A stretch of DNA of 64,000 nucleotides from Acetobacteraceae bacterium (GCA_021732665.1 JAKFUL010000010.1:86107-150106), one strand, 5' to 3'; positions 54,565 to 63,821 are shown, numbered from the stretch's first letter. The notes: generated from the letters alone by a model not told the origin. Numbers and translations are program-made.

Positions 54565-55896
54565 ATGGTCCCACGCTATTCCCGCCCGCAGATGGTCGCG
54601 ATCTGGTCGCCCGAAACCCGCTTTCGCATCTGGTTCGAGATCGAGGCGCTGGCGGCCGAGGCGATGGCCGGCCTCGGCACCATCCCGGAGAGTGCCGCGC
54701 GAGACATCCGCGAAAAGGGCGCGCCGCGGGCCGCCGCGATCGACGCCGCGGCCGTCGACGCGATCGACGCCATCGAGCGGGTGACGCGCCACGACGTCAT
54801 CGCCTTCCTGACCTGGATGGGCGAGGGGATCGGCGAGAATGCCCGCTTCATGCACCAGGGCATGACCAGCTCGGACGTGCTGGACACCGCCTTCGCCGTG
54901 CAGTTGACCCGCGCCGCCGACCTGTTGATCGCGGGCGTCGAGGCCTTGCTCGTGGCGCTCCGGGCAAGGGCGATCGAGCACAAGTTCACGCCCACAATCG
55001 GCCGCAGCCATGCCATCCATGCCGAGCCCACCACCTTCGGCCTCAAGCTCGCCGGGCATTACGCCGAGTTCGCCCGAAACCTGGCGCGGTTGCGCGTGGC
55101 GCGGGCGGAGGTTGCGACCTGCGCCATCTCCGGCCCCGTCGGCACGTTTGCCAGTGTCGATCCGCGGGTGGAGGAATTCGTGGCCGGGAGGCTGGGCCTG
55201 GCGGTGGAGCCGGTGAGCACGCAGGTCATCCCGCGCGACCGCCACGCCGCCTTCTTCACCGCGCTGGCGGTGGTGGCCGGCGGCATCGAGCGGCTGGCAA
55301 CGGAGGTGCGCCACCTGCAGCGCTCCGAGGTGCGCGAGGCGGAGGAATTCTTCCATGCCGGGCAGAAGGGCAGCTCGGCCATGCCGCACAAGCGCAACCC
55401 CGTGCTTTCCGAGAACCTGACGGGCCTGGCGCGCATCGTGCGCGGTTACGCCATGCCGGCCTTGGAGAACATCACGCTTTGGCATGAGCGAGACATTTCC
55501 CATTCCTCGGTCGAGCGGGTGATCGCCCCGGATGCCACCATCACGCTGGATTTCGCCCTGGCCCGGCTCACCGGCATGATGGAGAAGCTGACGGTCTATC
55601 CGGACCGCATGGTGGAGAACCTGGAATCGCTGGGCGGCGTGGCGCATTCGCAAAAGGTGCTGCTGGCGCTGACCCAGGCGGGAATGAGCCGCGAGGCCGC
55701 CTATGCCGCCGTGCAGGCGGCCGCCATGGCGACCTGGTTGAAGCTGGGCCAGGCCGATGCGAGACGCTTCCGCGACAATCTGCTGGCGAGTGCCGAGGTG
55801 GCCGCGGTGATGGATGGCGCCGCGCTGGATGCCGCGATGGACCCCGCCCGGGATTTCTCGCATGTCGAGACCGTGTTCGCCCGGGTCTTCGGCTGA
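54565..55896 (+). CDS. purB: Adenylosuccinate lyase
   Basis: A 443-residue fumarase/aspartase-superfamily enzyme acting twice in purine synthesis (SAICAR to AICAR, adenylosuccinate to AMP). The superfamily signature is GSSAMPHKRNPVLSEN; HQGMTSSDVLDTA and the His in TIGRSHAIHAEPTT also belong to the active site. ATG 54565 (MVPRYSRPQM) is the standard start for this family, so 34 upstream codons were dropped. It is divergent from the terC pair. Confidence 0.96.
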   Translation: MVPRYSRPQMVAIWSPETRFRIWFEIEALAAEAMAGLGTIPESAARDIREKGAPRAAAIDAAAVDAIDAIERVTRHDVIAFLTWMGEGIGENARFMHQGMTSSDVLDTAFAVQLTRAADLLIAGVEALLVALRARAIEHKFTPTIGRSHAIHAEPTTFGLKLAGHYAEFARNLARLRVARAEVATCAISGPVGTFASVDPRVEEFVAGRLGLAVEPVSTQVIPRDRHAAFFTALAVVAGGIERLATEVRHLQRSEVREAEEFFHAGQKGSSAMPHKRNPVLSENLTGLARIVRGYAMPALENITLWHERDISHSSVERVIAPDATITLDFALARLTGMMEKLTVYPDRMVENLESLGGVAHSQKVLLALTQAGMSREAAYAAVQAAAMATWLKLGQADARRFRDNLLASAEVAAVMDGAALDAAMDPARDFSHVETVFARVFG

Positions 55897-55970
55897 CACC
55901 CCACGCCGTTGCGCCATGCCTTGCCGCCCCCATCTGTGCGATACTGCCTTCGCAACAGGGGTTCCCACGC

Positions 55971-56723
55971 ATGATGCGGTTTCCGATCGGAATGGCGCTG
56001 GGCCTCGCCCTGATGATGGCTGCCCCGGCGGCGCGGGCGCAGCCGCCGCAGGCGGGCGCGGCGGCGGAGGCCGGTTGGCTCGAGCGCGCCAATCGCAGCC
56101 TCTATGATTTCAACCGCGCCGCGCGCGATGGCGTCGCCTCGCTGACCGCCCGGCTCCCGAGCGTCCTGCCAAGCCTGGGGCCGGTGAACCCGGCGCTGCG
56201 GGAGGGCGCCATCAACCTGATCAGCACCTGGATCGCCGAGCCCTGGCAGGCGCTGGCCCTGGCCGCGGCCGGGCGGGGCGATGATTCGCTGCTGGTGCTG
56301 GATCGCGTCCGCACCAACATCGTGGAAGGCCAGGGCGGCTTGCGCGACCTCGCGACCGAGCGCGGCATGCCCACGGCACCCTACGCCGATATCGGCCTTG
56401 CCCTCTGCGCCCGCGGCGTGGGCGAGGGGCCCTATGTGGTGTTTCCCATCGTCGGCGGCCGCACGCTGCGCGACGGGCTGTCGGACATCATCATCGCCAA
56501 TGCGCTGATCTATGGCACGATGGTGCCCTTCACCGGTCCCACGCCGCCGCTGGAGGTGTTCATCGCGGTGGAGATCCTGGACAATATTCCGATCTGGGCA
56601 TTGGCCGAGCGGATGGGCCGGGCCGAGAGCGTGCGGATCGACCGGATGAGCTTCGAGGAGGCGCGCGACGCCTATCTCGCGACCCGGCGCGAGGGCTGCG
56701 AGCGGCTGCGCGGCGGGCGCTGA
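55971..56723 (+). CDS. MlaA-like (VacJ) protein
   Basis: A 250-residue exported protein (signal MALGLALMMAAPAARA). The VacJ/MlaA pattern is visible: NRSLYDFNRAARD, VNPALREGAINLISTWIAEP, RVRTNIVEGQGGLRDLA with the GG, and GEGPYVVFPIVGGRTLRDG. MlaA removes misplaced phospholipids from the outer-membrane surface. Unlike E. coli MlaA it has no lipobox, as in many alphaproteobacterial relatives. AGGGG is found before the ATG. The other mla genes are not nearby. Confidence 0.8.
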   Translation: MMRFPIGMALGLALMMAAPAARAQPPQAGAAAEAGWLERANRSLYDFNRAARDGVASLTARLPSVLPSLGPVNPALREGAINLISTWIAEPWQALALAAAGRGDDSLLVLDRVRTNIVEGQGGLRDLATERGMPTAPYADIGLALCARGVGEGPYVVFPIVGGRTLRDGLSDIIIANALIYGTMVPFTGPTPPLEVFIAVEILDNIPIWALAERMGRAESVRIDRMSFEEARDAYLATRREGCERLRGGR

Positions 56724-56856
56724 GCAGGGCCAGGCCATGCATCGCCCGCGTCACGGAGCCTCGATGCCCGGACTTCCTCAGCGGCGCCACCAGGCCGCCC
56801 TGATTCCGCCGCAAGCCGGGATCATCCTGTGCCCATAACCCAAGGAGATGGACACC

Positions 56857-57162
56857 ATGCGTTCGCTGCTCCGCCTTTCGGCCGTCGCCCTGATGGGGCT
56901 CGGCGTCATCGCCGCCACGCCGGACGAAGCCCGGGCGCACCCCGCCGCGTCGGACGCGGCGCAGGCAAAGCTTTCGCAGGTCGGCTGGTATGGCCAGCCC
57001 ACCTATTACGGCTACTTGCCGCCGCCGCCGGTCTACTACGCCCGGCCGCGTTTCTACGCGCCGCCGGTTTATGCGCCGCCGCAGGTGTATTTCGCCCCGC
57101 GGCCACGCTTCTACGGGCCGCCGCCCTGGGCCTATCGCCATCACCACGGCCGCCGTTGGTGA
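56857..57162 (+). CDS. Small exported Pro/Tyr-rich protein
   Basis: A 101-residue protein: signal peptide (LSAVALMGLGVIAATPDEARA) and a low-complexity mature part made of Pro, Tyr, Ala and Arg (PPPPVYYARPRFYAPPVYAP), ending in HHHGRRW. AAGGAG at 56842-56847 lies directly against an ATG at 56848 but nine bases before ATG 56857, so the second is the start. Such repeats are usually envelope or surface proteins; the function is unknown. Confidence 0.6.
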   Translation: MRSLLRLSAVALMGLGVIAATPDEARAHPAASDAAQAKLSQVGWYGQPTYYGYLPPPPVYYARPRFYAPPVYAPPQVYFAPRPRFYGPPPWAYRHHHGRRW

Positions 57163-57176
57163 GCTGAAACTCCGGC

Positions 57177-57713
57177 TTACGCGGTGAGCGCGGCGCCGCC
57201 GGGCAGCGCGGCCGTATTGGTGGCCTGGCGCGCCTGATAGGCAGCCAACTGGCGCAGCAGGGCAGCGTCGGGCTGGCCCGCGGCGCGGCTGTCGCGGTGT
57301 TGTTCGCGCTGGGCCGGCCGTGCAACGTCGCGCGCCGACCGACCATTTTCCTGGCCCTGGGTGCTGATCAGGGCGGAGAGGGTGGCGCTGTCCAGCCTGG
57401 CGGCCGTTCCCGGATTCGGACGGCCAGCCTCCAGCTCCGCCCTGCTCAGGCTGCCGTCGCCGTCACGGTCGATGCGCGTGAACATGTCCTGGACGGCGGA
57501 AGCGGCCTGGGTCGTGCCGCCGCCCCTGGTCGGTTCTGCCGGGGATGCGGCGGAATTTGCCGGCGGCGTGCCCTGCCGCCGCGCCGCCATTTGGCTGAAT
57601 TCGGCCAGCGACAGGCCGCCGCTCTGGTCCTGGTCGGCGCGCTGGTACATCCGCTCCCGCCATTGCTGGAGCTGGGCGGCCTGTCCGGCGCCTCCCATGC
57701 CCGGGATCTGCAT
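57177..57713 (-). CDS. EF-hand calcium-binding protein
   Basis: A 178-residue acidic-to-neutral protein with two EF-hands: DQDQSGGLSLAEF and DRDGDGSLSRAEL, each with the Asp/Glu ligands at the usual positions, separated by a Ser/Thr/Gly linker; the C-terminal third is Gln/Arg/Ala-rich. No signal peptide follows ATG 57713, which has AAGGAGG eight bases upstream. Likely a Ca2+ sensor or buffer of unknown partner. Confidence 0.75.
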   Translation of the reverse strand: MQIPGMGGAGQAAQLQQWRERMYQRADQDQSGGLSLAEFSQMAARRQGTPPANSAASPAEPTRGGGTTQAASAVQDMFTRIDRDGDGSLSRAELEAGRPNPGTAARLDSATLSALISTQGQENGRSARDVARPAQREQHRDSRAAGQPDAALLRQLAAYQARQATNTAALPGGAALTA

Positions 57714-57830
57714 CGTGAAGCCCTCCTTGAGCAAGCCGCGGCGAGGTGCCGGGGCTTGCCGGGATCGGCAAGACGCGTGCCAGCCTCAGCGGCTTGCGCC
57801 GGAGAGCGCGTCCGGGTTCGGCGTCGCGGT

Positions 57831-58475
57831 TCAGCGGCGCGCGGGCATCGGCGTGACGGTCACGGCCACCGCCTCGCTATAGGCGAGATCGACCTGCTGG
57901 CCGCGCCGCAGCCGGCCGGCGAAGGCGCGCATCTCGGGCTGCTGGACCTCGGTGGTGACGATGCGGCCATTGCCGAGCCGGAACGTCGCCGTGTTGGTGC
58001 GACGATCAAAGGCCAGGAAATTGACACGGGTCGCCACCGCTTCGCCGACGAAGCCGGCCGGGCGCTCGCCAGGCTCGGCGCGGGCGGCGGCGAGGGCGGC
58101 GGCGAGGGCGGCGGCAGGCGGCGGCGGGCTGCCGGCGGGGGCCACGCGCGCGGCAACCGCCGTCATGTATCTGACGGTCACGCTGTCGCCGGCGCGGATC
58201 TGGGCCAGATTCTGCACCTGCGGTCCTGCGATGACCGTGCTCAGGCGGTTGCCGGGCAGCCGCAGCAGCACCGCGCGGCTGGTCTGGTCGACCGATTCGA
58301 TGCGGGCGGTCATCTGCCTCACGCTGCCGGTGACGGCGGGCGCAGGCGCGGGTGTCGCGGCGATGGGGGTGCCGGCGACCGGCGGCGGCGGCGGCGCGTC
58401 GGCGGCGCAACCCACCAAGACTCCAGCGGCGATGGCGAGGCATAGGGCGGTCATCGTCAGCGGGGATGTGGTCAT
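57831..58475 (-). CDS. Lipoprotein with two related beta domains
   Basis: A 214-residue lipoprotein (signal ...AIAAGVLVGCAAD, lipobox LVGC). After a Pro-rich linker the mature part contains two similar segments of about 60 residues. Both run V-x-x-RI/V-x-x-(V/F)D-x-x-(S/T)-x-x, then a basic gly loop, then PQVQNLAQIRAGDSVTVRYM in the first and PEMRAFAGRLRRGQQVDLAY in the second. This looks like an internal duplication of a small beta-barrel. Function unknown. ATG 58475 has GGAGA upstream. Confidence 0.65.
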   Translation of the reverse strand: MTTSPLTMTALCLAIAAGVLVGCAADAPPPPPVAGTPIAATPAPAPAVTGSVRQMTARIESVDQTSRAVLLRLPGNRLSTVIAGPQVQNLAQIRAGDSVTVRYMTAVAARVAPAGSPPPPAAALAAALAAARAEPGERPAGFVGEAVATRVNFLAFDRRTNTATFRLGNGRIVTTEVQQPEMRAFAGRLRRGQQVDLAYSEAVAVTVTPMPARR

Positions 58476-58647
58476 GAGTGGTTTCTCCTCCGGGTGGCCT
58501 GTCAGGCAGGTCCTTGGATGCAGAGCATCATTTGCGGCGCCACGCCGCAAGACATCGGGGCGTGACGTTTGCTCCAACCCTGGCTCACGCCCTGGCTGGC
58601 ACCTTGGCTGGCCTGGAAGGTGGCGGCCAGGCCTGCTAGGGCGCGCC

Positions 58648-59385
58648 ATGTGCACCGTCATCCTGCTCCTGCGCCCTGGCGCCGCCTGGCCGGTCATGGT
58701 CGCCGCCAACCGTGATGAACGGCTGGACCGCGCCTGGGACCCGCCGGCGGAATTCTGGCCCGGCATGATCGGCGGGCGGGACAGGCTGGCTGGCGGCAGC
58801 TGGATGGCGGTGAACCGGCACGGCGTGATGGCGGCGGTGTTGAACCGGGTGGGCAGCCTGGGCCCGGCGGCGGACAAGCGCTCACGCGGGGAATTGCCGT
58901 TGCTGGCGCTGGAGGGGGCTTCGGCGGCGGCGGCGGCCGCGATCGTGGCGGGCTGGGATGCGCGGCTGTGGCGCCCATTCAACCTGGTGCTGGCCGACCG
59001 CAATGGCGGCTTCTTCGCCGCGGGGCTGGGCGAGGGGCGGCCCGTCGTGACCCCCCTGGCCCCGGGGCTCTCGATGGTCACGGCCTGGCCACCGAATGAT
59101 CCGGCAAGCGCGCGCAGCATGCGGCATGTGCCGCGCTGGCGGGCCGCCGCGGCGCCCGCCTCGCCCGATGACTGGGGAGCCTGGCCGGGCCTGCTGGCGG
59201 ATTCGGGCGGTGGCCCGGCGGAGGCGCTCAACCTGCCGCCGCGCGCGGGCTTCGGCACCATCTGCTCCTCGCTGCTGGCCTTCGGCGGGCGGACGCGCTG
59301 GGATTTCGCGCCCGGCGCCCCCGACCGGGCCGCATTCCAGCCCGTGGCGGGGCTCAGTGGCGGGGCCGCCCCCCGGCTGCTATAG
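58648..59385 (+). CDS. NRDE family protein (TANGO2-like)
   Basis: A 245-residue protein starting [24 protein letters not shown] in shape: an N-terminal Cys next to the start Met and the NRDE motif that names the family (C2, N-R-D-E near residue 22), with [15 protein letters not shown] and the later [11 protein letters not shown]. It belongs to the N-terminal nucleophile fold group with human TANGO2. Its job in bacteria is unknown. It stands 28 bp before purC and may be cotranscribed with it. Confidence 0.85.
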   Translation: MCTVILLLRPGAAWPVMVAANRDERLDRAWDPPAEFWPGMIGGRDRLAGGSWMAVNRHGVMAAVLNRVGSLGPAADKRSRGELPLLALEGASAAAAAAIVAGWDARLWRPFNLVLADRNGGFFAAGLGEGRPVVTPLAPGLSMVTAWPPNDPASARSMRHVPRWRAAAAPASPDDWGAWPGLLADSGGGPAEALNLPPRAGFGTICSSLLAFGGRTRWDFAPGAPDRAAFQPVAGLSGGAAPRLL

Positions 59386-59413
59386 CGCGCGCTGGAATTC
59401 AAGGACCACGCGC

Positions 59414-60178
59414 ATGGCACGCAGGCGCCAGCTATATGAAGGCAAAGCCAAGATCCTTTTTGAGGGGCCGGAGCCCGGAACCCTGGTGCAATATTTCAAG
59501 GATGATGCTACGGCATTTAATTCACAGAAAAAGGGCACGATCACCGGCAAGGGCGTGCTGAACAACCGCATCAGCGAGTATTTCATGCTCCGCCTGGGCG
59601 AGATCGGCGTGCCGACGCATTTCATCCGACGCCTGAACATGCGTGAGCAATTGATCCGCGAGGTCGAGATCATTCCGCTGGAGGTTGTGGTTCGCAATGT
59701 CGCGGCGGGCTCGCTCGCCACCCGTCTGGGGATCCAGGAGGGCACCCGGCTGCCCCGCTCGATCATCGAATACTACTACAAGAACGATGCCCTGCAGGAC
59801 CCGATGGTGAGCGAGGAGCACATCACCGCCTTCGGCTGGGCCGGCACGGCGGATATCGACGACATCGTGCAATTGACCCTGCGGGTGAACGACTTCCTGA
59901 CCGGGCTGTTGCTCGGCGTCGGCATCACGCTGGTCGATTTCAAGCTGGAATTCGGCCGGCTGTATGAGAATGACGAGATGCGGATCGTGCTGGCCGATGA
60001 GATCAGCCCCGACAATTGCCGGCTGTGGGACAGCAAGACGGGCGAGAAGATGGACAAGGACCGCTTCCGGCGCGATCTCGGCCGCGTGGAAGAGGGCTAT
60101 CAGGAGGTTGCGCGGCGGCTGGGGATTCTGCCCGAGGCGGGGGTGCGCGATTTGAAGGGTCCGGAGACGGTGCAGTGA
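59414..60178 (+). CDS. purC: SAICAR synthetase
   Basis: A 254-residue enzyme coupling CAIR and aspartate with ATP. Family marks: [12 protein letters not shown] at the N-terminus, [29 protein letters not shown] and [15 protein letters not shown], then [17 protein letters not shown] 59414 ([13 protein letters not shown]) is the normal start. Its stop overlaps the GTG start of purS (GTGA), so purC-purS are coupled. Confidence 0.97.
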   Translation: MARRRQLYEGKAKILFEGPEPGTLVQYFKDDATAFNSQKKGTITGKGVLNNRISEYFMLRLGEIGVPTHFIRRLNMREQLIREVEIIPLEVVVRNVAAGSLATRLGIQEGTRLPRSIIEYYYKNDALQDPMVSEEHITAFGWAGTADIDDIVQLTLRVNDFLTGLLLGVGITLVDFKLEFGRLYENDEMRIVLADEISPDNCRLWDSKTGEKMDKDRFRRDLGRVEEGYQEVARRLGILPEAGVRDLKGPETVQ

Positions 60179-60414
60179 AGATCAAGGTGACGGTGATGCC
60201 CAAGCCCGGCGTGCTGGACCCGCAGGGCCGCGCCATCCAGCAGGCGCTGGGTGGTTTGGGCTTTGGCGGCGTGACCGAGGTGCGCGCGGGCAAGGTGATG
60301 ATACTCGACCTGGAGGAGAGCGACCCCGCCGCTGCGCGCGCGCTCGGCGAGGAGATGGCCCGGAAACTGCTGGCCAATACGGTGATCGAGAGCTTCTCGG
60401 TGGAGCTCGCTTGA
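60175..60414 (+). CDS. purS: FGAM synthase subunit PurS
   Basis: A 79-residue protein of the PurS family: [34 protein letters not shown], and the end [18 protein letters not shown]. PurS bridges the small (PurQ) and large (PurL) subunits of phosphoribosylformylglycinamidine synthase, which has the three-part form in this lineage. It starts with GTG 60175 inside the purC stop and ends with TTGA shared with the next small gene. Confidence 0.93.
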   Translation: MKIKVTVMPKPGVLDPQGRAIQQALGGLGFGGVTEVRAGKVMILDLEESDPAAARALGEEMARKLLANTVIESFSVELA

Positions 60415-60656
60415 AGGCGGCCTCGTTGCGGGTCTTCGTGGGCCTGGCCATCGGGCTGACGACGCTGCGCATGGTCTCGACCATTGCCTACCTGATGTTC
60501 GGCCCGGCGCCGGACGTGCTGCCGCAGCACGCCACGACGCAGGTGTTCTTCCTGCTCAGCAAGGCGTTTCTGGGTGGGCTGTTCTGGCCGGTGTCGCTGG
60601 TGCTGGAAGGGTTCGCGAGCCCGCTGGGCTGGCTGCTCTTCCCCTGGAGGCTGTGA
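60411..60656 (+). CDS. Small membrane protein 1 in the pur operon
   Basis: An 81-residue protein with two or three hydrophobic segments (VFVGLAIGLTTLRMVSTIAY, VFFLLSKAFLGGLFWPVSLV and the end). Its TTG start overlaps the purS stop as TTGA, and the next small gene begins one base after its own stop. No family was recognised. The tight coupling to purS argues that it is translated. Confidence 0.6.
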   Translation: MKAASLRVFVGLAIGLTTLRMVSTIAYLMFGPAPDVLPQHATTQVFFLLSKAFLGGLFWPVSLVLEGFASPLGWLLFPWRL

Positions 60657-60657
60657 G

Positions 60658-60876
60658 ATGATCAAGGCCTCGCTGCTGCTGATGGCGGTGTTCACCGTGC
60701 TGGCGGCGATGGGGCTGCGCTGGCGCGAGAGCCGCGGCACGCCCGAGCCCCGGGCGGGCTGGGTGGCCCGGCAGAAGCGCTCGGCCAATCGCTGGGTGAC
60801 GGCCGCCGCCATCGCCGCCATCGCCACCATGCTGCTGCTGGGCGGCGTGCAATGGTTGCGGATCTGGGCGGGCTGA
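60658..60876 (+). CDS. Small membrane protein 2 in the pur operon
   Basis: A 72-residue protein with two hydrophobic helices (IKASLLLMAVFTVLAAMGLR and WVTAAAIAAIATMLLLGGVQ) separated by a basic linker. It starts one base after the stop of the previous small gene, at ATG 60658 with GGAGG close upstream. No family was recognised. Confidence 0.6.
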   Translation: MIKASLLLMAVFTVLAAMGLRWRESRGTPEPRAGWVARQKRSANRWVTAAAIAAIATMLLLGGVQWLRIWAG

Positions 60877-60903
60877 TGCGACACTTGATGACGGAGGTGG
60901 GGC

Positions 60904-61248
60904 ATGCAGCTCAGCGCCGGCGTCTTCCTGTTCTTCCCCGTCATCCCCGCCGCGGTGCTCGGCGCCATGCTGCTTGGCATGGGGGTGGCGGCGGTACCGC
61001 TGATGTGGATGGCCTATTGGCTGCTGCCGCCGGGCTGGCTGCGCGGGCTGACGCCCTCGACAGTGTTCGTGGCCTGCATGTTGGTGTCGCCTATCCTGCT
61101 GCTGTCCGGTGTGATGGGGGTGGTCATGGCGGGTCCGGGGCGCGAGGTGGCGGTCACCGAGAAGCCGACGATGGAGCAGGTGCGCGAGCGCCAGGCGCTG
61201 TTCCGGCATTTGCTGCCAAACCGGGCCGTGCCGGTGGAACCGCAATAG
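60904..61248 (+). CDS. Small membrane protein 3 in the pur operon
   Basis: A 114-residue protein with three hydrophobic segments ([52 protein letters not shown]) and a polar C-terminal tail of about 40 residues. GGAGGTGGGGC lies before ATG 60904. It ends 13 bp before purQ. No family was recognised. Confidence 0.6.
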   Translation: MQLSAGVFLFFPVIPAAVLGAMLLGMGVAAVPLMWMAYWLLPPGWLRGLTPSTVFVACMLVSPILLLSGVMGVVMAGPGREVAVTEKPTMEQVRERQALFRHLLPNRAVPVEPQ

Positions 61249-61261
61249 AGAAGGCTTGGGC

Positions 61262-61936
61262 ATGAAATCGGCGGTGGTGGTGTTTCCCGGCACGAATCGG
61301 GAGCGGGACATGGCGATCGCGCTGGAGCGCGCCTCGGGCGTGACGCCGGCCATGTTGTGGCATCGCGACACTTCGCTGCCGGCGGGGCTGGACCTGGTGG
61401 TCCTGCCGGGCGGGTTTTCCTATGGCGATTATCTGCGCTGCGGGGCGATGGCGGCGCAGTCGCCCATCATGGCGGCGATTCGTGATTTCGCGGGCCGCGG
61501 TGGGCATGTGCTGGGGGTGTGCAATGGCTTCCAGATGCTGTGCGAGGCGGGGCTGCTGCCGGGCGCGCTGCTGAAGAACGCCTCGCTGCGGTTTCTGGCG
61601 CAGGATTGCATGCTGAGGGTGGAGCGGGCGGATACGGCGTTTACCCGCGGCTTCGAGCAGGGGGCGGAGTTCCGCGCGACCATGGCGCATGGCGATGGCA
61701 ATTATTTCTGCGACGCGGAGACGCTGGCTCGGCTGGAGGGCGAGCGTCTGGTGGCGCTGCGCTATGTGGGCGCGAACCTCAATGGGTCGCTCGGCGCCAT
61801 TGCCGGCGTGGTTTCGCCCAATCTTCGGGTGATGGGGCTGATGCCGCATCCGGAGAATGGGGTGGACCCGCTGGTGGGCGGGGTGGAGGGTTTGCCGATG
61901 TTTGCGGGCTTGGCGGGGGCTTTTGCGGCGGCGTGA
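61262..61936 (+). CDS. purQ: FGAM synthase glutaminase subunit PurQ
   Basis: A 224-residue class I glutamine amidotransferase supplying ammonia to PurL. The nucleophile Cys is in [19 protein letters not shown], with [15 protein letters not shown] before it, and the His/Glu pair in [13 protein letters not shown] 61262 ([17 protein letters not shown]) was chosen. Encoded after three small membrane genes rather than directly after purS, as would be usual. Confidence 0.95.
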   Translation: MKSAVVVFPGTNRERDMAIALERASGVTPAMLWHRDTSLPAGLDLVVLPGGFSYGDYLRCGAMAAQSPIMAAIRDFAGRGGHVLGVCNGFQMLCEAGLLPGALLKNASLRFLAQDCMLRVERADTAFTRGFEQGAEFRATMAHGDGNYFCDAETLARLEGERLVALRYVGANLNGSLGAIAGVVSPNLRVMGLMPHPENGVDPLVGGVEGLPMFAGLAGAFAAA

Positions 61937-61986
61937 CCTAGCGCTTTTCGCGTGCGACGCCGGCGCGGTGGCGCTAGGCTGGCTGC

Positions 61987-62265
61987 ATGCCGCACCACGC
62001 CACCATCACCCTGTCGCCGGAGCTGGCCGCGGCCATTGAAGGCTTTGTGGCCTCGGGCGCCTACCCCGACGCCTCGGCGGTGATCGCCGCGGGGCTGGAG
62101 GCGTTGGTTCCGGCGGATCAGCGGATCGAGGCCTGGCTGCGCGACGAGGTGCTGCCGGTGGCGGAAATGAGCCAGGCCGGGACAGCGCCGCGGATCGCGG
62201 CGGAGGATGTCAGCGCCGCGCTCGATGCCCGGCACGCCGCCTGGAAAGCCCGCCAGGCTGGTTGA
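61987..62265 (+). CDS. parD: ParD-like antitoxin (second pair)
   Basis: A 92-residue antitoxin whose first 45 residues form a ribbon-helix-helix (HATITLSPELAAAIEGFVAS, then GAYPDASAVIAAGLEALV), as in ParD/CopG proteins; the rest is the toxin-binding tail. It lies 50 bp after purQ, and the toxin gene overlaps its end. Confidence 0.85.
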   Translation: MPHHATITLSPELAAAIEGFVASGAYPDASAVIAAGLEALVPADQRIEAWLRDEVLPVAEMSQAGTAPRIAAEDVSAALDARHAAWKARQAG

Positions 62266-62563
62266 TTACACGCCGGAGGCGCTGGCCGATCTTGAGGCGA
62301 TCTTCGACCTCATTGCACGGGATGCCGGGCCTGATCGCGCCCTTGCCTGTTTACGACGCATCGAGAGGCGATGCGGGGTGCTCGACAGTTTTCCTCGGGC
62401 GGGGCGGGTGGTGCCCGGCACTGACCTGCCGCTGCGCATCATCGGCTTCGAGCGGAGGGTGACCATCGCCTATCTTGTTGAGGCGCGCGGTGTTTTCATC
62501 CAGCGCGTGCTCTATGCCGGCCGCGACCTCGATCCAGCCGCCCGGCCTCCAGCGGCGGATTGA
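62225..62563 (+). CDS. parE: ParE-like toxin (second pair)
   Basis: A 112-residue RelE/ParE-type toxin: YTPEALADLEAIFDLIARDA, CGVLDSFPRAGRVVPGTDLP, LRIIGFERRVTIAYLVE and a C-terminal FIQRVLYAGRDLD. ATG 62225 gives an overlap of 41 bp with the antitoxin, typical for these pairs; ATG 62207 is an alternative. It is distinct in sequence from the first pair at 37.4 kb. Confidence 0.85.
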   Translation: MPGTPPGKPARLVDYTPEALADLEAIFDLIARDAGPDRALACLRRIERRCGVLDSFPRAGRVVPGTDLPLRIIGFERRVTIAYLVEARGVFIQRVLYAGRDLDPAARPPAAD

Positions 62564-62615
62564 ACTCCCGGCCGACGCCTGCGTTTGGCGCGTCGGCAGC
62601 CCTGCGTGGCCAGCT

Positions 62616-63821
62616 TCACTGACCGACCGGCCCCAGCCATTTGCCATTCTCATCGAAGTAGGTGTTGCAGCGCTGGAAGCCATAGGCGTTCCACAGCGTG
62701 TCGAGCATCGGGCGCATCACGCTTTGCCAGCCCTCGGGGAAGCTGGAATCGTCGATGGTAAAGGGTTCGAGCAGGAGGTCGTCGCGGTCGACTCTATTGC
62801 CAGAGCCGAAGCCCCAGTGATTCCTGCGAAGGATGCTGCCGCCGATACCGATGAACGAAACCATCACGACATAGGGGCCGAGCACGCCGCAGTCGGACAA
62901 GCCAAGGATCAGCTTCCTGGTCGCCGCGAAGAGCGACGCAATGGCGAAGTCCGGATTCAAGGCAAGGTCGGTTGTCTGGTAACTGCTTTCCCGGATGACT
63001 TCCCCAAGCACGCTCTCAACCCGTCCATTCCGGAAAACCTGCGTGTAGGCCGAAACGACACCCGGCGTCGTCGCGCTTCGAAACAGCAGTCGCCCATCGA
63101 AGTTGTTGCGCCAGTCCGCATAGTGGCCGCCCATTGGCTGGAACTGCTGATCCTGCTTCGCCATCTCCACAACGCCGATGCCACTCTCCGGGTCGCGTGC
63201 CGGCAGGATATGCACCACCATCTGCCCCGGCCCGGCGGCCCGTAGGTTCTGATTGTCGCGCAGGCGGGAGAGCCGCTCGATGCGCCAATCCAGCAGCCGG
63301 CGCCCCAACTCGGCCGAACCCAGGAAGGCGGCACGCAAATGCTCGACATCCATCGGCGTGTTTGCCCGGGAGTTGCGGATATAGAACCGGCCCTCGCCAT
63401 TGCCCGTCTTCACCCTATGGGGCGGATTCCAACTGGCGGGAATGCGCTGGATGACAACGAAGCCGCCATCGACGTCAACATGGTGAGACTGCACGCCCAG
63501 CAATCTGGGCTCACAACCGCTGGCGATGATATCCTCCAACCGCCGAATCGCCGCATCCGCCGAGATGTCGGTGATGGGATGGATGGCAGAGGCTTTGCCA
63601 GTGCTATTCTCGTCGATACCCCAGATCAGGTCGCCGCCAGAGGCATTGGCGAAGGCGGTGACGTCCTTGAGGAACTCCTGTTTGACCTTCTCATCGTCAA
63701 GCTTCGACGGAAGCTGGCGCTTGAACTCAAGATCGCGCCCTTCCGACAACCCGTTGTCGCAAAGCTCGCGGATATCGCTCTCCTTGATGTCGCCGAGGCG
63801 GGTAAATCTGCGGGTGGTCAT
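62616..63821 (-). CDS. Schlafen/AlbA_2-domain ATP-binding protein
   Basis: A 401-residue protein. The first 165 residues form an AlbA_2/Schlafen domain: LSEGRDLEFKRQLP carries the E-x-K-type acidic/basic pair, followed by DVTAFANASGGDLIWGIDEN, and later GRFYIRNSRANTPMD. The other 230 residues are unfamiliar, with mixed alpha/beta character (GVLGPYVVMVSFIGIGGSIL). In other bacteria such domains occur in transcription regulators and in putative defence proteins. It stands alone on the minus strand next to a toxin-antitoxin pair, inside a purine gene region. Function unknown. Confidence 0.7.
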   Translation of the reverse strand: MTTRRFTRLGDIKESDIRELCDNGLSEGRDLEFKRQLPSKLDDEKVKQEFLKDVTAFANASGGDLIWGIDENSTGKASAIHPITDISADAAIRRLEDIIASGCEPRLLGVQSHHVDVDGGFVVIQRIPASWNPPHRVKTGNGEGRFYIRNSRANTPMDVEHLRAAFLGSAELGRRLLDWRIERLSRLRDNQNLRAAGPGQMVVHILPARDPESGIGVVEMAKQDQQFQPMGGHYADWRNNFDGRLLFRSATTPGVVSAYTQVFRNGRVESVLGEVIRESSYQTTDLALNPDFAIASLFAATRKLILGLSDCGVLGPYVVMVSFIGIGGSILRRNHWGFGSGNRVDRDDLLLEPFTIDDSSFPEGWQSVMRPMLDTLWNAYGFQRCNTYFDENGKWLGPVGQ

